Below, one piece after another: positions 14,650 through 22,260 of a stretch of 25,270 nt of DNA (position 1 is the stretch's first letter; each line of letters begins with the position of its first letter). This DNA comes from JBHHZI01 sp046757965 (GTDB lineage: Bacteria > Acidobacteriota > Polarisedimenticolia > SMYD01). The translations under genes and the position numbers were made by a program. The stretch covers positions 1 through 25,270 of the forward strand of contig JBHHZI010000032.1 of NCBI GenBank assembly GCA_046757965.1, in the 5' to 3' direction. The notes below the pieces were generated by a model. It was given only the letters and a program-made list of their open reading frames with translations. It had not been told where the DNA came from and searched no databases.

Positions 14650-15464
14650 CGGCACCACCCACAAGAAGGCGGGTCGGCTGGGTCCGGCCCACGGTGACCC
14701 TTCTCGATCGGGAGGTACGTCGTTTTCTCCGGCAACGGAGCCGCGTGTTCGGCGCACTCGGCCAGCCGATCCTGTTCTGGCTCCTCCTGAGTGCCGGCCT
14801 CAATGCCTCGTTCCGGCCGGCCGGCGCGGCAGACGGCACGAACTCACTCACCTGGTTCTTCCCGGGCATCATCATCATGGTGCTCCTGTTCACCGCGATC
14901 TTCTCGACCATCTCGATCATCGAGGATCGCCGGGAAGGGTTCCTGCAATCGGTGCTGGTGGCTCCGTCGCCCCGGACCGCGCTGGTGCTGGGCAAGATTC
15001 TCGGTGGCACGCTGCTCGCCGCCGGACAGGGTGCTCTCCTGCTGGCCGCCGCACCGTTCATCGGAATCTCCGTGACCGTTCCCTCGCTGGCCCTGGCACT
15101 GGTCGTTCTCTTGGCCGTGGCGTTTGCACTCACCGGGCTCGGTGTCTGCATCGCGTGGCCGATGGAATCGACCCAGGGGTTCCACATGATCATGAATGTG
15201 TTCCTGCTGCCGATGTGGCTGCTCTCGGGGAGCTTCTTCCCCCTCGACGGCGCCCCCATCTGGATGCGTATCGCGATGCAGATCAACCCCTTGACCTACG
15301 GCGTGGCTGCCCTGCGCCGCGTGCTGGCGCCCGCGGCGCTGGCACCCGGTTCTCCGGTACCAGGGCTGGCACTCTCCCTCGCCGTCACCGCCGCCTTCTG
15401 CTCTGCGGCGTTCGCGGCGGCCTGGACGATGGTTCGCTTCCGGGGAACCCCTGGAACTCGATGA
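14646..15464 (+). CDS. ABC-2 type transporter permease
   Basis: This 272-residue inner-membrane protein has about six helices and is the partner of the preceding ATPase. It has the ABC-2 family pattern: a cytoplasmic start (LLDREVRRFLRQRSRVFGAL), a first helix Q-P-I-L-F-W-L-L-L, an F-F-P-G-I-I-I-M helix, and I-I-E-D-R-R-E-G-F-L-Q-S-V-L-V-A-P before the third helix. The late S-G-S-F-F-P-L-D-G-A-P-x-W and N-P-L-T-Y-G-V-x-A-L-R motifs are also typical. The start overlaps the ATPase stop (ATGA) and the stop overlaps the DUF420 start. Together they form a one-ATPase, one-permease exporter, probably a dimer of each. Confidence 0.92.
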   Translation: MTAPPTRRRVGWVRPTVTLLDREVRRFLRQRSRVFGALGQPILFWLLLSAGLNASFRPAGAADGTNSLTWFFPGIIIMVLLFTAIFSTISIIEDRREGFLQSVLVAPSPRTALVLGKILGGTLLAAGQGALLLAAAPFIGISVTVPSLALALVVLLAVAFALTGLGVCIAWPMESTQGFHMIMNVFLLPMWLLSGSFFPLDGAPIWMRIAMQINPLTYGVAALRRVLAPAALAPGSPVPGLALSLAVTAAFCSAAFAAAWTMVRFRGTPGTR

Positions 15465-15895
15465 TCGTTTCCGTGGCGAGCCTGCCGTTGATCGACGCGT
15501 GCCTCAACGCCACCAGCGCCATCCTGCTTCTCGCCGGCCGGCGCTTCATCCGGCAGGGGCACATCGCCGCTCACCGCGCCTGCATGATCTCCGCGGTGGT
15601 CACGTCAACGGCGTTTCTGGCCTGCTATCTCACCTATCATGCCCTGGAAGGCTCGACGGCATTCACCGGGACCGGGTGGACCCGGCCGGCCTACTTCACA
15701 CTGCTCATCTCCCACACACTGCTGGCCGCCGCGGTCCCGCCGCTCGTCCTGTGGACGCTGGTGCGGGCCGTCCGCCGCCGTTTCGCCGCCCATCGTGCCC
15801 TGGCCCGCTGGACATTCCCGATCTGGCTGTACGTGTCGGTCACGGGCGTCACGATATACCTGGCGCTCTACACCTTCGGCGGCAACGCCGGCTGA
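15461..15895 (+). CDS. DUF420 membrane protein, probable cytochrome oxidase assembly factor
   Basis: The product is 144 residues with four hydrophobic helices. The DUF420 signature is visible: L-I-D-A-C-L-N near the start, G-R-R-F-I-R-Q-G-x-I-x-A-H-R after helix 1, F-L-x-C-Y-L-x-Y-H, and I-S-H-T-L-L-A then A-H-R-A-L-A-R-W-T-F-P-I-W-L-Y-V-S-V-T-G in the second half. Several His residues (HIAAHR, YHALEG, ISH, AAHR) sit at helix ends and could bind metal or heme. DUF420 proteins recur beside oxidase genes; from memory the Bacillus member YozB/CtaK is needed for oxidase assembly. The ATG overlaps the permease stop. It ends the tightly overlapped block; ogt follows after 18 bases. Confidence 0.88.
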   Translation: MIVSVASLPLIDACLNATSAILLLAGRRFIRQGHIAAHRACMISAVVTSTAFLACYLTYHALEGSTAFTGTGWTRPAYFTLLISHTLLAAAVPPLVLWTLVRAVRRRFAAHRALARWTFPIWLYVSVTGVTIYLALYTFGGNAG

Positions 15896-15913
15896 GGCGT
15901 CGAGACCCTTTCC

Positions 15914-16423
15914 GTGCGCCGCGCCACGTCCCATACGTTCCTCGCCACTCAGGTCGGGCAGCTCCTGCTCGTGTCACGCGACGGTCTGCTGGCGCGCATC
16001 GAATTCGAACGCGGCCGCCATGCTCACGGTGTGCCCGCCGGATCCCTCCGCGACGACGCCGGATTCGACCCCATCGCGGCACAGATCTCGGAGTATCTGG
16101 CCGGTGAACGGCAAGGATTCGACGTCCCCATGGACCCCGGGGGAACGGCGTTCCAGAGGGAGGTGTGGAGTGCCCTGCGCCGGATCCCTTACGGCACGAC
16201 CTGTTCGTACTCCGACATCGCCCGGCAGATCGGTCGTCCGGCGGCCGTGCGAGCCGTGGGCGCCGCCAACGGACTCAACCCCCTGCCCATCGTCATCCCG
16301 TGCCATCGCGTGGTCGGCAAGAACGGCGGCCTGACCGGATTCGGGGGCGGACTGGCGACCAAGCGCTGGCTTCTGGAGCTCGAGGGAGCCCTGGGGCAGG
16401 AAACACCCCGGCTCGCCCTGTGA
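15914..16423 (+). CDS. ogt: Methylated-DNA--protein-cysteine methyltransferase
   Basis: This suicide DNA-repair protein takes the methyl group from O6-methylguanine onto its own cysteine. At 169 residues it has an Ogt-type N-domain (about 1-75) and the C-terminal active domain with F-Q-R-E-V-W, I-P-Y-G-T-T-x-S-Y, A-x-A-x-A-N-like G-A-A-N-G-L-N-P and the active-site P-C-H-R-V-V-G (Cys130). The helix-turn-helix Arg finger region is R-A-V-G. No AraC-like Ada domain is present. The GTG at 15914 has no good ribosome site, so expression may rely on coupling from the DUF420 gene 18 bases upstream. The gene has no obvious link with its oxidase or tungstate neighbours. Confidence 0.95.
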   Translation: MRRATSHTFLATQVGQLLLVSRDGLLARIEFERGRHAHGVPAGSLRDDAGFDPIAAQISEYLAGERQGFDVPMDPGGTAFQREVWSALRRIPYGTTCSYSDIARQIGRPAAVRAVGAANGLNPLPIVIPCHRVVGKNGGLTGFGGGLATKRWLLELEGALGQETPRLAL

Positions 16424-16475
16424 CTCACCCGGCTCCAGCCGGGATCCGGTGGTCCTCCGCCGGCCAGGCGGATCC

Positions 16476-17207
16476 GTGAACGACATCCTCGATGCCGCCG
16501 GCGAAGCGCTCCGGTTGATCGCCTCGCTCGATCCCCACCTCGTGGAGATCGTCTGCCTGTCGCTGCGCGTCAGCCTCGCGGCCGTGGTGATCTCGTCCCT
16601 GCTCGGCCTGCCGCTTGGCGGCATCCTCGCCGTTGCCCGGTTTCCAGGCCGGAGTGTGGCTGCCGTCGTCCTGAACGGGCTGATGGGAACGCCGCCGGTG
16701 GTGGTGGGACTGGTCGTCTACCTCCTCGTTTCCCGGTCCGGCCCGCTCGGCGTGCTCGGCCTCCTGTTCTCGCCGGCCGCGATGATTCTCGCCCAGTCGA
16801 TTCTCGCCCTTCCCATCGTGGCCTCACTGTCCCGCCAGGTCGTCGCCGACCTCTGGGAGGATTACGGCGAGCAACTTCGCTCCCTGGGGGCGCGCACCGA
16901 CCAGTCGGTGCGCACCCTCCTGTGGGATGCCCGCGTCAGCCTGGCCACAGCCGGTCTGGCCGGCTTCGGACGGGCCATCGGGGAGGTCGGCGCCGTCATG
17001 ATCGTCGGCGGCAACATCGACCATGCGACACGCGTGATGACCTCGGCCATCGCCCTGGAGACCAGCAAGGGCGACTTCGCTCTTGCCCTCGGCCTCGGCA
17101 TCATCCTGCTGGTCCTGGCCATCGGGGTCAACGCCGCAGCCTACGGGATCGCCGCCGCCGGGCGACACGCCCATCTTGGCCCGGCCGCCGGACGGCGGAC
17201 CGCATGA
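16476..17207 (+). CDS. tupB: Tungstate ABC transporter permease
   Basis: This 243-residue inner-membrane subunit has about five to six helices. The importer EAA-type loop, which contacts the ATPase, is visible as Y-G-E-Q-L-R-S-L-G-A-R-T-D-Q with G-F-G-R-A-I-G-E-V-G-A-V-M-I-V-G-G-N downstream. M-G-T-P-P-V-V-V-G-L-V-V-Y and A-I-A-L-E-T-S-K-G-D-F fit the TupB/ModB-like group. I chose the GTG at 16476, with AGGCGG just upstream, over a GTG at 16449. The stop overlaps tupC. Tungstate rather than molybdate is inferred mainly from the TupA-type binding protein two genes on. Confidence 0.9.
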   Translation: MNDILDAAGEALRLIASLDPHLVEIVCLSLRVSLAAVVISSLLGLPLGGILAVARFPGRSVAAVVLNGLMGTPPVVVGLVVYLLVSRSGPLGVLGLLFSPAAMILAQSILALPIVASLSRQVVADLWEDYGEQLRSLGARTDQSVRTLLWDARVSLATAGLAGFGRAIGEVGAVMIVGGNIDHATRVMTSAIALETSKGDFALALGLGIILLVLAIGVNAAAYGIAAAGRHAHLGPAAGRRTA

Positions 17208-17935
17208 TCCGCGCGACTCACCCGTCGATCCTCCCGCTGTCGGTGGAGCAGGTGTCATTCTCGATCGGGTCCCTGAGCCTGCTGCGCCGTCTCTCGTTCG
17301 AGGTGTTCGACGACCCGTGCACGATTGTTCTCGGACCGAACGGCGCCGGCAAGAGCCTGACCCTGCGGATCTGCCACGGACTCCTGCGACCGACCTCAGG
17401 GGCTGTCCGCTGGCGCGGAGCGGCGGGCCGCGACGCTCCGCGACACCAGGCGATGGTGTTCCAGCGACCGATCCTCCTGCGGCGATCCGCTCTCCGCAAC
17501 GTCTGCTACGCGCTGGCGCTGCGTGGCGTCCCGCGGGCCGCCCGCGCCGACCAGGCCCACGCGGCACTGGCCGCGGCGGGTCTGGCTCCCCTCACACACC
17601 GCCCCGCCAGGGCCCTGTCCATCGGTGAGCAGCAACGCCTCGCCCTCGCCAGGGCCTGGGCAGTGAATCCCCAGGTCCTGTTCCTGGACGAACCGACGGC
17701 GAGCCTCGACCCGGCTGCCATGCACGCCATCGAGAAAGTGATCGTCGGGATCCAGCAATCGGGCACGCGGATCGTGATGACCACCCACGATCTCGGCCAG
17801 GCCCGCCGACTGGCCCATGCCGTGATCTTTCTCCACCACGGCAAGGTGCTCGAGCACGGGCCGGCGGCCCGCTTCTTCGCCTGTCCGCGAACCCCCGAGG
17901 CCCGCAGTTTCCTGGAGGGTAATCTCTCGTGGTGA
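17204..17935 (+). CDS. tupC: Tungstate ABC transporter ATP-binding protein
   Basis: This is the cytoplasmic ATPase of the tup importer, 243 residues. Walker A is GPNGAGKS (44-51) followed by Leu where Thr is usual. The Q-loop is M-V-F-Q (84-87). The signature is LSIGEQQR (138-145), with Ile in place of the usual first Gly. Walker B is VLFLDEPTASLDP (158-170), and the switch is T-T-H-D. There is no C-terminal TOBE/MOP regulatory domain, unlike ModC, which fits TupC. The ATG shares ATGA with tupB's stop and the gene overlaps the tupA start by 7 bases. The substitutions could affect ATPase rate but the other motifs are intact. Confidence 0.9.
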   Translation: MIRATHPSILPLSVEQVSFSIGSLSLLRRLSFEVFDDPCTIVLGPNGAGKSLTLRICHGLLRPTSGAVRWRGAAGRDAPRHQAMVFQRPILLRRSALRNVCYALALRGVPRAARADQAHAALAAAGLAPLTHRPARALSIGEQQRLALARAWAVNPQVLFLDEPTASLDPAAMHAIEKVIVGIQQSGTRIVMTTHDLGQARRLAHAVIFLHHGKVLEHGPAARFFACPRTPEARSFLEGNLSW

Positions 17936-18783
17936 TCCGTTCCAGCAGATTCATCCCGGCAGCGGGAATCCTCGCTCTTGCTCTCGTTGCGGGATGTCGG
18001 CCGTCGCCTGGAGACCTCCCCCACCCGTTCATCACCGTGGCCTCGACCACCTCCGCCAGGAACTCGGGGCTGTTCGATGACCTTCTCCCGCGCTTCACCG
18101 ATGCCACCGGTATCGAGGTTCGCGTCGTCGCCGTGGGAACCGGCCAGGCCATCCGTCTGGCGGAACGCGGCGATGCCGATGTGCTGCTCGTGCACCACCG
18201 GCCCTCGGAGGACCGCTTCATGGCCGAGGGTCACGGTGCCGAGCGGCGGGACCTCATGCACAATTCCTTCGTTCTCATCGGCGATCGCTCCGACCCGGCC
18301 CAGGTCGAAGGTCACGACATCATCGAGGCTCTGGTCCGTATCGCACGACAGAAGACGCTGTTCGTCTCCAGAGGAGACCAGAGCGGCACGCACCGCAAGG
18401 AACTCGCTCTCTGGGCCGAGGCAGACATCGACGCCCGCGCGGCCTCGGGGACGTGGTACCGGGAGGCCGGCGCCGGCATGGGCGCAACCCTCGGCATCAC
18501 CGTCGGCCTTCATGCCTACACCTTGACCGATCGGGCAAGCTGGCTGAACTTCGATCACAAGGACAGACTCAGGATCCTCGTCACCGGCGATACGAGACTG
18601 TTCAATCCATACGGGGTCATTCTCGTCAATCCCGGGCGCCACCCGCACGTCAAGGCGGCCGAGGGCCGGCGGTTCCTCGACTGGCTCACCTCCCCGGAGG
18701 GTCAGTTGGCCATTGCCAACTACCGGATCCACGGCGAGCAGGTCTTCTTTCCCGACGCACCGGGCCGGGCTCCCGGCGACTGA
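17929..18783 (+). CDS. tupA: Tungstate-binding lipoprotein
   Basis: TupA captures tungstate outside the inner membrane and delivers it to TupBC. The 284-residue protein has a lipoprotein signal ending L-V-A-G-C (Cys23). The family's oxyanion-binding signatures are all present: T-T-S-A-R-N-S-G-L (40-48), V-x-V-G-T-G-Q-A-I (about 67-75), D-A-D-V-L-L-V-H-H, H-N-S-F-V-L-I-G, and S-R-G-D-Q-S-G-T-H-R-K-E (147-158). G-T-W-Y-R-E-A-G-A-G-M-G then follows. The GTG at 17929 lies 9 bases after GGAGG inside the end of tupC; a second GTG is adjacent. Gene order is B-C-A, with the binding protein last. Tungstate is the family substrate; molybdate cannot be excluded without tests. Confidence 0.93.
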   Translation: MVIRSSRFIPAAGILALALVAGCRPSPGDLPHPFITVASTTSARNSGLFDDLLPRFTDATGIEVRVVAVGTGQAIRLAERGDADVLLVHHRPSEDRFMAEGHGAERRDLMHNSFVLIGDRSDPAQVEGHDIIEALVRIARQKTLFVSRGDQSGTHRKELALWAEADIDARAASGTWYREAGAGMGATLGITVGLHAYTLTDRASWLNFDHKDRLRILVTGDTRLFNPYGVILVNPGRHPHVKAAEGRRFLDWLTSPEGQLAIANYRIHGEQVFFPDAPGRAPGD

Positions 18784-18836
18784 CGCGGTGCCCGCGCACA
18801 TCCTGCCCGGCTCCGCCGTCGAGCGCGCTCCGGATC
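18784..18836. other. Convergent gap between tupA and the OPT gene with two small palindromes
   Basis: The 53 bases between the two convergent stops hold a perfect 5-bp GC hairpin, CGCGG-TGC-CCGCG (18784-18796), and a 10-base palindrome, GAGCGCGCTC (18821-18830). Neither is followed by a T-run. They may help end transcription from both sides, but no standard terminator is present. Confidence 0.3.
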
Positions 18837-20796
18837 TCAGGCCGCGCGGGTGCGCGAGCCGATCGTGTAAAGACCCAGTGCGATGAGCGGGCCACGCGGC
18901 ATGGTGCACACCCCATAAGGCCAGCACGTCCGCCCGCTTGGCGACCACGATGGGAACCGCCATGGAGATGCCGACCAGCGCCTCGCCTGTGATCAGCCCG
19001 GAGGCCAGAAGCATGCCACGCTGCTCGAATGCCGTCTCTGTCACATCGTCGAGGGGCTGGGCTCTCGTTCCGGATGACCGGCGCAGCGCGCGGCGAACCA
19101 GATGGGCCACCACGCCGCCGACCAGGATCGGCGTGCTGAGCTCGAACGGAAGATAGACGCCGACGGCAACGGCCAGCACCGGGGCCCGGAACCGCGCCCC
19201 GGTCCTCTCGAGATAGAGGTCGTACAGGATGATGGCGGTGCCCAGTCCCATGCCGAGAAAGACCATCATCCACGGCAGGCCTCCCGAGAAGACTCCCTCG
19301 GACACCGACGCCATCAGCGTGGCCTGCGGTGCGGTGAGAGACTGCGGGTGCTCCGCGGTCTGTGGCCCGATCCCGTAGGCCGCGAGGAGGAGATTCAGCA
19401 CGGGGGCCATCACCAGGGCCGACGAGAGCGTGCCCACGATCAGCATCACCTGTTGCTTCCAGGGCGTGGCCCCGAGGAGATACCCGGTCTTCAGGTCGTG
19501 GAGGTTGTCCCCGGCGATGGCCGCCGCACAGGCCACGACCGCGCCGATCAGAATTGCCGCCGCCGGCCCACCGCCACCCTCGTTGCCGAACAGTCCCAGG
19601 ATGAGCAGAGATGCGAACAGGATCGTCGCGATGGTCACGCCCGAGATCGGATTGTTCGATGACCCGACAAGGCCGGTCATGTAGCCCGACACCGCGGAGA
19701 AGAGGAATCCACCCACCACCATGATGACGGCCATGCTCAGGCTCATGCCGATGGACCCGACGAGCAGGTGGTAGAGAAAATAGAGAGGGACAACCGACAC
19801 AACGATGGCTATGAGGACCCACTGCATCGGCATGTCGTGATCCGTCCGGATCGAGTCGGTGCCCTCGCCGGACCGCATTCGTCGGTACGCCGCCATGCCC
19901 GAACTCATGCCGGAGGTTACGCTCCCACCCATGCGGATCAGGGCCCACAAGCCTCCGACGACCATGGCTCCGACGCCGAGGTAGCGCGTCTGGGTCGACC
20001 AGAGATCGCCCGCGAACTCCACCGCGGTGACCCCGGTCGGCGCGCCTCCGTGCATGGCACTCAGGAGCGGAATCGCCACCCACCAGTTCAGCGCTCCTCC
20101 CAGGAACACCAGTATCGCGATGTTGAGGCCGACGATGTACCCGACGGCCACCAGCGCCGGCGAGAGATTGGTCCCGGCGTAGGCCAGCGTGCGCCGGCCC
20201 GCGACGAAGAACGCCCCCTCGGCCGTCTCGGACCAGAGACGCAGGCCGGTCTGGGCGAACTTGAACAGGGCCGCGACGAGGGCGGCCCCCGCCACCAGGC
20301 GGATGCCTTCCCCCCCCTTTTCACCGGTCTTCAGGACATCGGCGCACGCGACACCCTCGGGAAACTGCAGCCGGCGTTCCACGATCAACGCCCGGCGGAG
20401 CGGCACCGTGAACAGCACACCGAGAACCCCTCCGAAACCGGCGATCAGGGACGTCTGCACGAAGTCGAAGTTGCCCCACCGCCCGAGGAGCACCAGGGCG
20501 GGCAGCGTGAAGATCACGCCGGCTGCGAGCGCTTCGCCGGCACTCGCGCAGGTCTGGACGATGTTGTTCTCGAGGATGTTCGAGCGGCGGAACAGTCTCA
20601 GGACACCCATCGAGATGACGGCCGCGGGGATCGATGCCGACACGGTCATGCCGGCGAAGAGGCCGAGGTAGGCATTGGCCCCGGCAAGGACAGCGGCGAG
20701 GATGATGCCCAGCACCACCGCCTTGACGGTGATCTCCGGGAGCCGCGTCGTGGAGGGAATGAACGGGTCGTCTGTCGGCGCGCTCGATTCGGCCAT
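18837..20796 (-). pseudogene. OPT-family oligopeptide/metal-chelate transporter with a C-terminal frameshift
   Basis: The gene encodes a large polytopic transporter of the OPT/YSL family, which moves peptides or metal-siderophore complexes. Family features include E-I-T-V-K-A-V-V-L-G-I near residue 20, A-G-A-N-A-Y-L-G-L-F-A-G-M-T-V-S-A-S-I-P, N-I-V-Q-T-x-A-S-A-G-E, F-P-E-G-V-A-C-A, and near the end L-L-A-S-G-L-I-T-G-E-A-L-V-G. The ATG at 20794-20796 has GGGGGAG upstream. After A-D-V-L-A-L (around 18920) the frame loses similarity and runs on antisense through tupA and tupC to 17506. In the next frame the expected last helix appears as PLIALGLYTIGSRTRAA with a stop at 18837-18839. The span is one base over a multiple of three, so a +1 (or -2) change near 18895-18930 is likely, either an assembly error or a late mutation. 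Only about 25 residues are affected, so the transporter may still fold. Confidence 0.85.
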
Positions 20797-20823
20797 CAAT
20801 CACTCCCCCATCGGCGAGGCCCC

Positions 20824-20851
20824 ATCATACTCGCGCCTCCTGCTCCGTCAA
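20824..20851 (-). promoter_or_regulatory. Sigma-70 promoter of the OPT transporter gene
   Basis: On the minus strand TTGACG (20846-20851) and TATGAT (20824-20829) each match five of six consensus positions and are separated by 16 bases. The transcript would start about 20 bases before the ATG, leaving room for the GGGGGAG ribosome site. This lets the OPT gene be expressed apart from the oxidase operon 119 bases upstream. Confidence 0.7.
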
Positions 20852-20915
20852 CGCGCCCGTCGTGGGTTGCACCGGGAATGGACCGGCAAGGCACGCGGCA
20901 GACCGCAGGAAGTTC

Positions 20916-21281
20916 TCACGGGCGAGGCTTGTCATCGGGACCGAAGAGAGCGCCGTCCCAGTTCCGGGCCTTCCAGGTCGCGCCTGCCAGGATTCCGATC
21001 ACGGCCAGCAGGGGAACAAGGAGCACCAGCACCGCCGCACCGAAAGTTCGGGTCACAGTCGCCGAATCGGCGGCGTTACCTGCCGAGGCGGAGCACATCA
21101 CACACTGCGCAAGAGACGGCCCGCTCTCCATGAGAACGATGCAGACCGCCAGGGCAGCGGCACCAGGCCGGAGAGACGCGGCGATGATGCGTCGAGTCCA
21201 TCCCCGGCCGGGCGATGCGCCGAAGAACACCCCCGCGCGCCGCCCGCCCGGTCCGGGGTCAGTGGGGCGCGTCGTCATCAT
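20916..21281 (-). CDS. Small membrane protein with an exported CxxC motif
   Basis: The 121-residue protein has a first hydrophobic segment (about 38-57) ending S-L-A-Q, then C-V-M-C-S-A-S-A-G-N-A, then a second helix (T-F-G-A-A-V-L-V-L-L-V-P-L-L-A-V-I-G-I-L) and a short charged tail. The C-x-x-C follows directly after a signal-like segment, so it is predicted on the outer face of the membrane. There it could bind copper or do thiol chemistry. The ATG at 21279-21281 has AGGTG 5 bases upstream and overlaps the end of ctaF by 23 bases; ATG 21276-21278 is the alternative. As the last gene of the oxidase operon it is a candidate assembly factor. I do not recognise a named family; function is inferred from context only. 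Confidence 0.78.
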   Translation of the reverse strand: MMTTRPTDPGPGGRRAGVFFGASPGRGWTRRIIAASLRPGAAALAVCIVLMESGPSLAQCVMCSASAGNAADSATVTRTFGAAVLVLLVPLLAVIGILAGATWKARNWDGALFGPDDKPRP

Positions 21282-21609
21282 GGGACACCTGGGGCGAGGG
21301 TGGAGGAATATCCCGGAACACGCCTTCGGTCCGGACTCGCACGCTGTCCGGGAAGATGATGTTCAGGAGGAGAATGGTGGCGAGGGTCACCGGAATCAGC
21401 GTCAGTGCCAGGCTTCGCTGCTCGAACCTGAGGTGCATGAAGTACGAGACGATGAGAATCGATTTGACGACACTCAGGCCCAGGAGGACGACCAGCATGA
21501 TCAGGAGCGGGACATGGAAGTACGCGAGGACCACCTCGATGAGCGTCGCGGCCAGGAGCCAGCCCCAGACGAAGTACATCAACCGCATGCCGTTAGTCTC
21601 GCCGCTCAT
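21259..21609 (-). CDS. ctaF: Cytochrome c oxidase subunit IV (prokaryotic type)
   Basis: This 116-residue protein has three hydrophobic helices. It shows the family pattern F-V-W-G-W-L-L-A-A-T-L-I-E near the start and V-V-K-S-I-L-I-V-S-Y-F-M-H-L-R-F-E in the middle. The Y-F-M-H-L segment is the hallmark of COX4_pro/CyoD-like subunits, which stabilise the CuB site region. The ATG lies 3 bases after the subunit III stop. The last 25 or so residues form a polar tail with a D-D-D-A-P-H end. Position after subunit III is the usual one. Confidence 0.88.
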   Translation of the reverse strand: MSGETNGMRLMYFVWGWLLAATLIEVVLAYFHVPLLIMLVVLLGLSVVKSILIVSYFMHLRFEQRSLALTLIPVTLATILLLNIIFPDSVRVRTEGVFRDIPPPSPQVSHDDDAPH

Positions 21610-21612
21610 CGC

Positions 21613-22260
21613 TCAGTGCCCTCCACCCGTGCTGACCGACAGGAGATACACCATGGGAAAGACAAACATCCAGACCAGGTCGACGAAGTGCCAGTACAGC
21701 CCACTGACCTCCACGTCGATGGCGGCCACCTTGCCGCGCCCGAAGCGGAACGCGATGATGCCTAGATACCCGACCCCGGTCAGGACGTGGAACATGTGGA
21801 GACCGGTCAGCGTGAAGAACGTGCCACCGAACAGAGGGTCGCCCCACGGATTGGCCGTCAGGGACATCCCCTGGTGAATCAGCTCACGCCACTCGTTGGC
21901 ATGGAGAACCACGAAGGTCAGACCGAAGAACATCGTCGCGAGGAGCCAGCGCACGGCCTTCTTCCGGTCCCCGGCGCCGGCGTGGTGAACGGCGAGAACC
22001 ATCGTCAGGCTGCTGGACAGCAGGACGAAGGTCATCACCGTCGAGACGACGATCGACGGGAAGAAATCGAAGGGTCGCGGCCAGCTGTCACTGGAGAACC
22101 GCACGTAGCTGTAGCAGAACAGGGCCGCCGCGAAGGTGAGCGAGTCGGACACGATGAACAGCCACATGCCGAGCTTCTTGTTGTTGACGCCGTACGGGTT
22201 GGCCCCTCCGTTCCACGTGAGGGCTCCTGTCTGCATGCCTGATGCGTGTTCCACGCTCAT
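21613..22260 (-). CDS. ctaE: Cytochrome c oxidase subunit III
   Basis: Subunit III stabilises the catalytic subunit and proton uptake but carries no redox centre. The 215-residue protein has about five helices. The family markers are K-K-L-G-M-W-L-F-I-V-S-D at the first helix, L-H-A-N-E-W-R-E-L-I in the middle, F-F-T-L-T-G-L-H-M-F-H-V-L-T-G and W-H-F-V-D-L-V-W-M-F-V-F-P at the end. The ATG shares ATGA with the upstream subunit III-like gene; a GTG six bases earlier is less likely. This is the more canonical of two adjacent subunit III genes. Confidence 0.94.
   Translation of the reverse strand: MSVEHASGMQTGALTWNGGANPYGVNNKKLGMWLFIVSDSLTFAAALFCYSYVRFSSDSWPRPFDFFPSIVVSTVMTFVLLSSSLTMVLAVHHAGAGDRKKAVRWLLATMFFGLTFVVLHANEWRELIHQGMSLTANPWGDPLFGGTFFTLTGLHMFHVLTGVGYLGIIAFRFGRGKVAAIDVEVSGLYWHFVDLVWMFVFPMVYLLSVSTGGGH

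Noticed and set aside
18784..18796. Rho-independent terminator after tupA.
   Set aside because: The hairpin is only five pairs and has no T-run on either strand. It is recorded as a weak palindrome only.
17506..18836. Continuation of the OPT frame for over 400 codons.
   Set aside because: It is antisense to tupA and tupC, which have complete motifs, and has no membrane character. It is a product of the frameshift.
19768..21765. Plus-strand open frame of 665 codons across the OPT and oxidase genes.
   Set aside because: It crosses several real minus-strand genes and their intergenic promoter, and its sequence is Arg/Gly/His-rich without domains.
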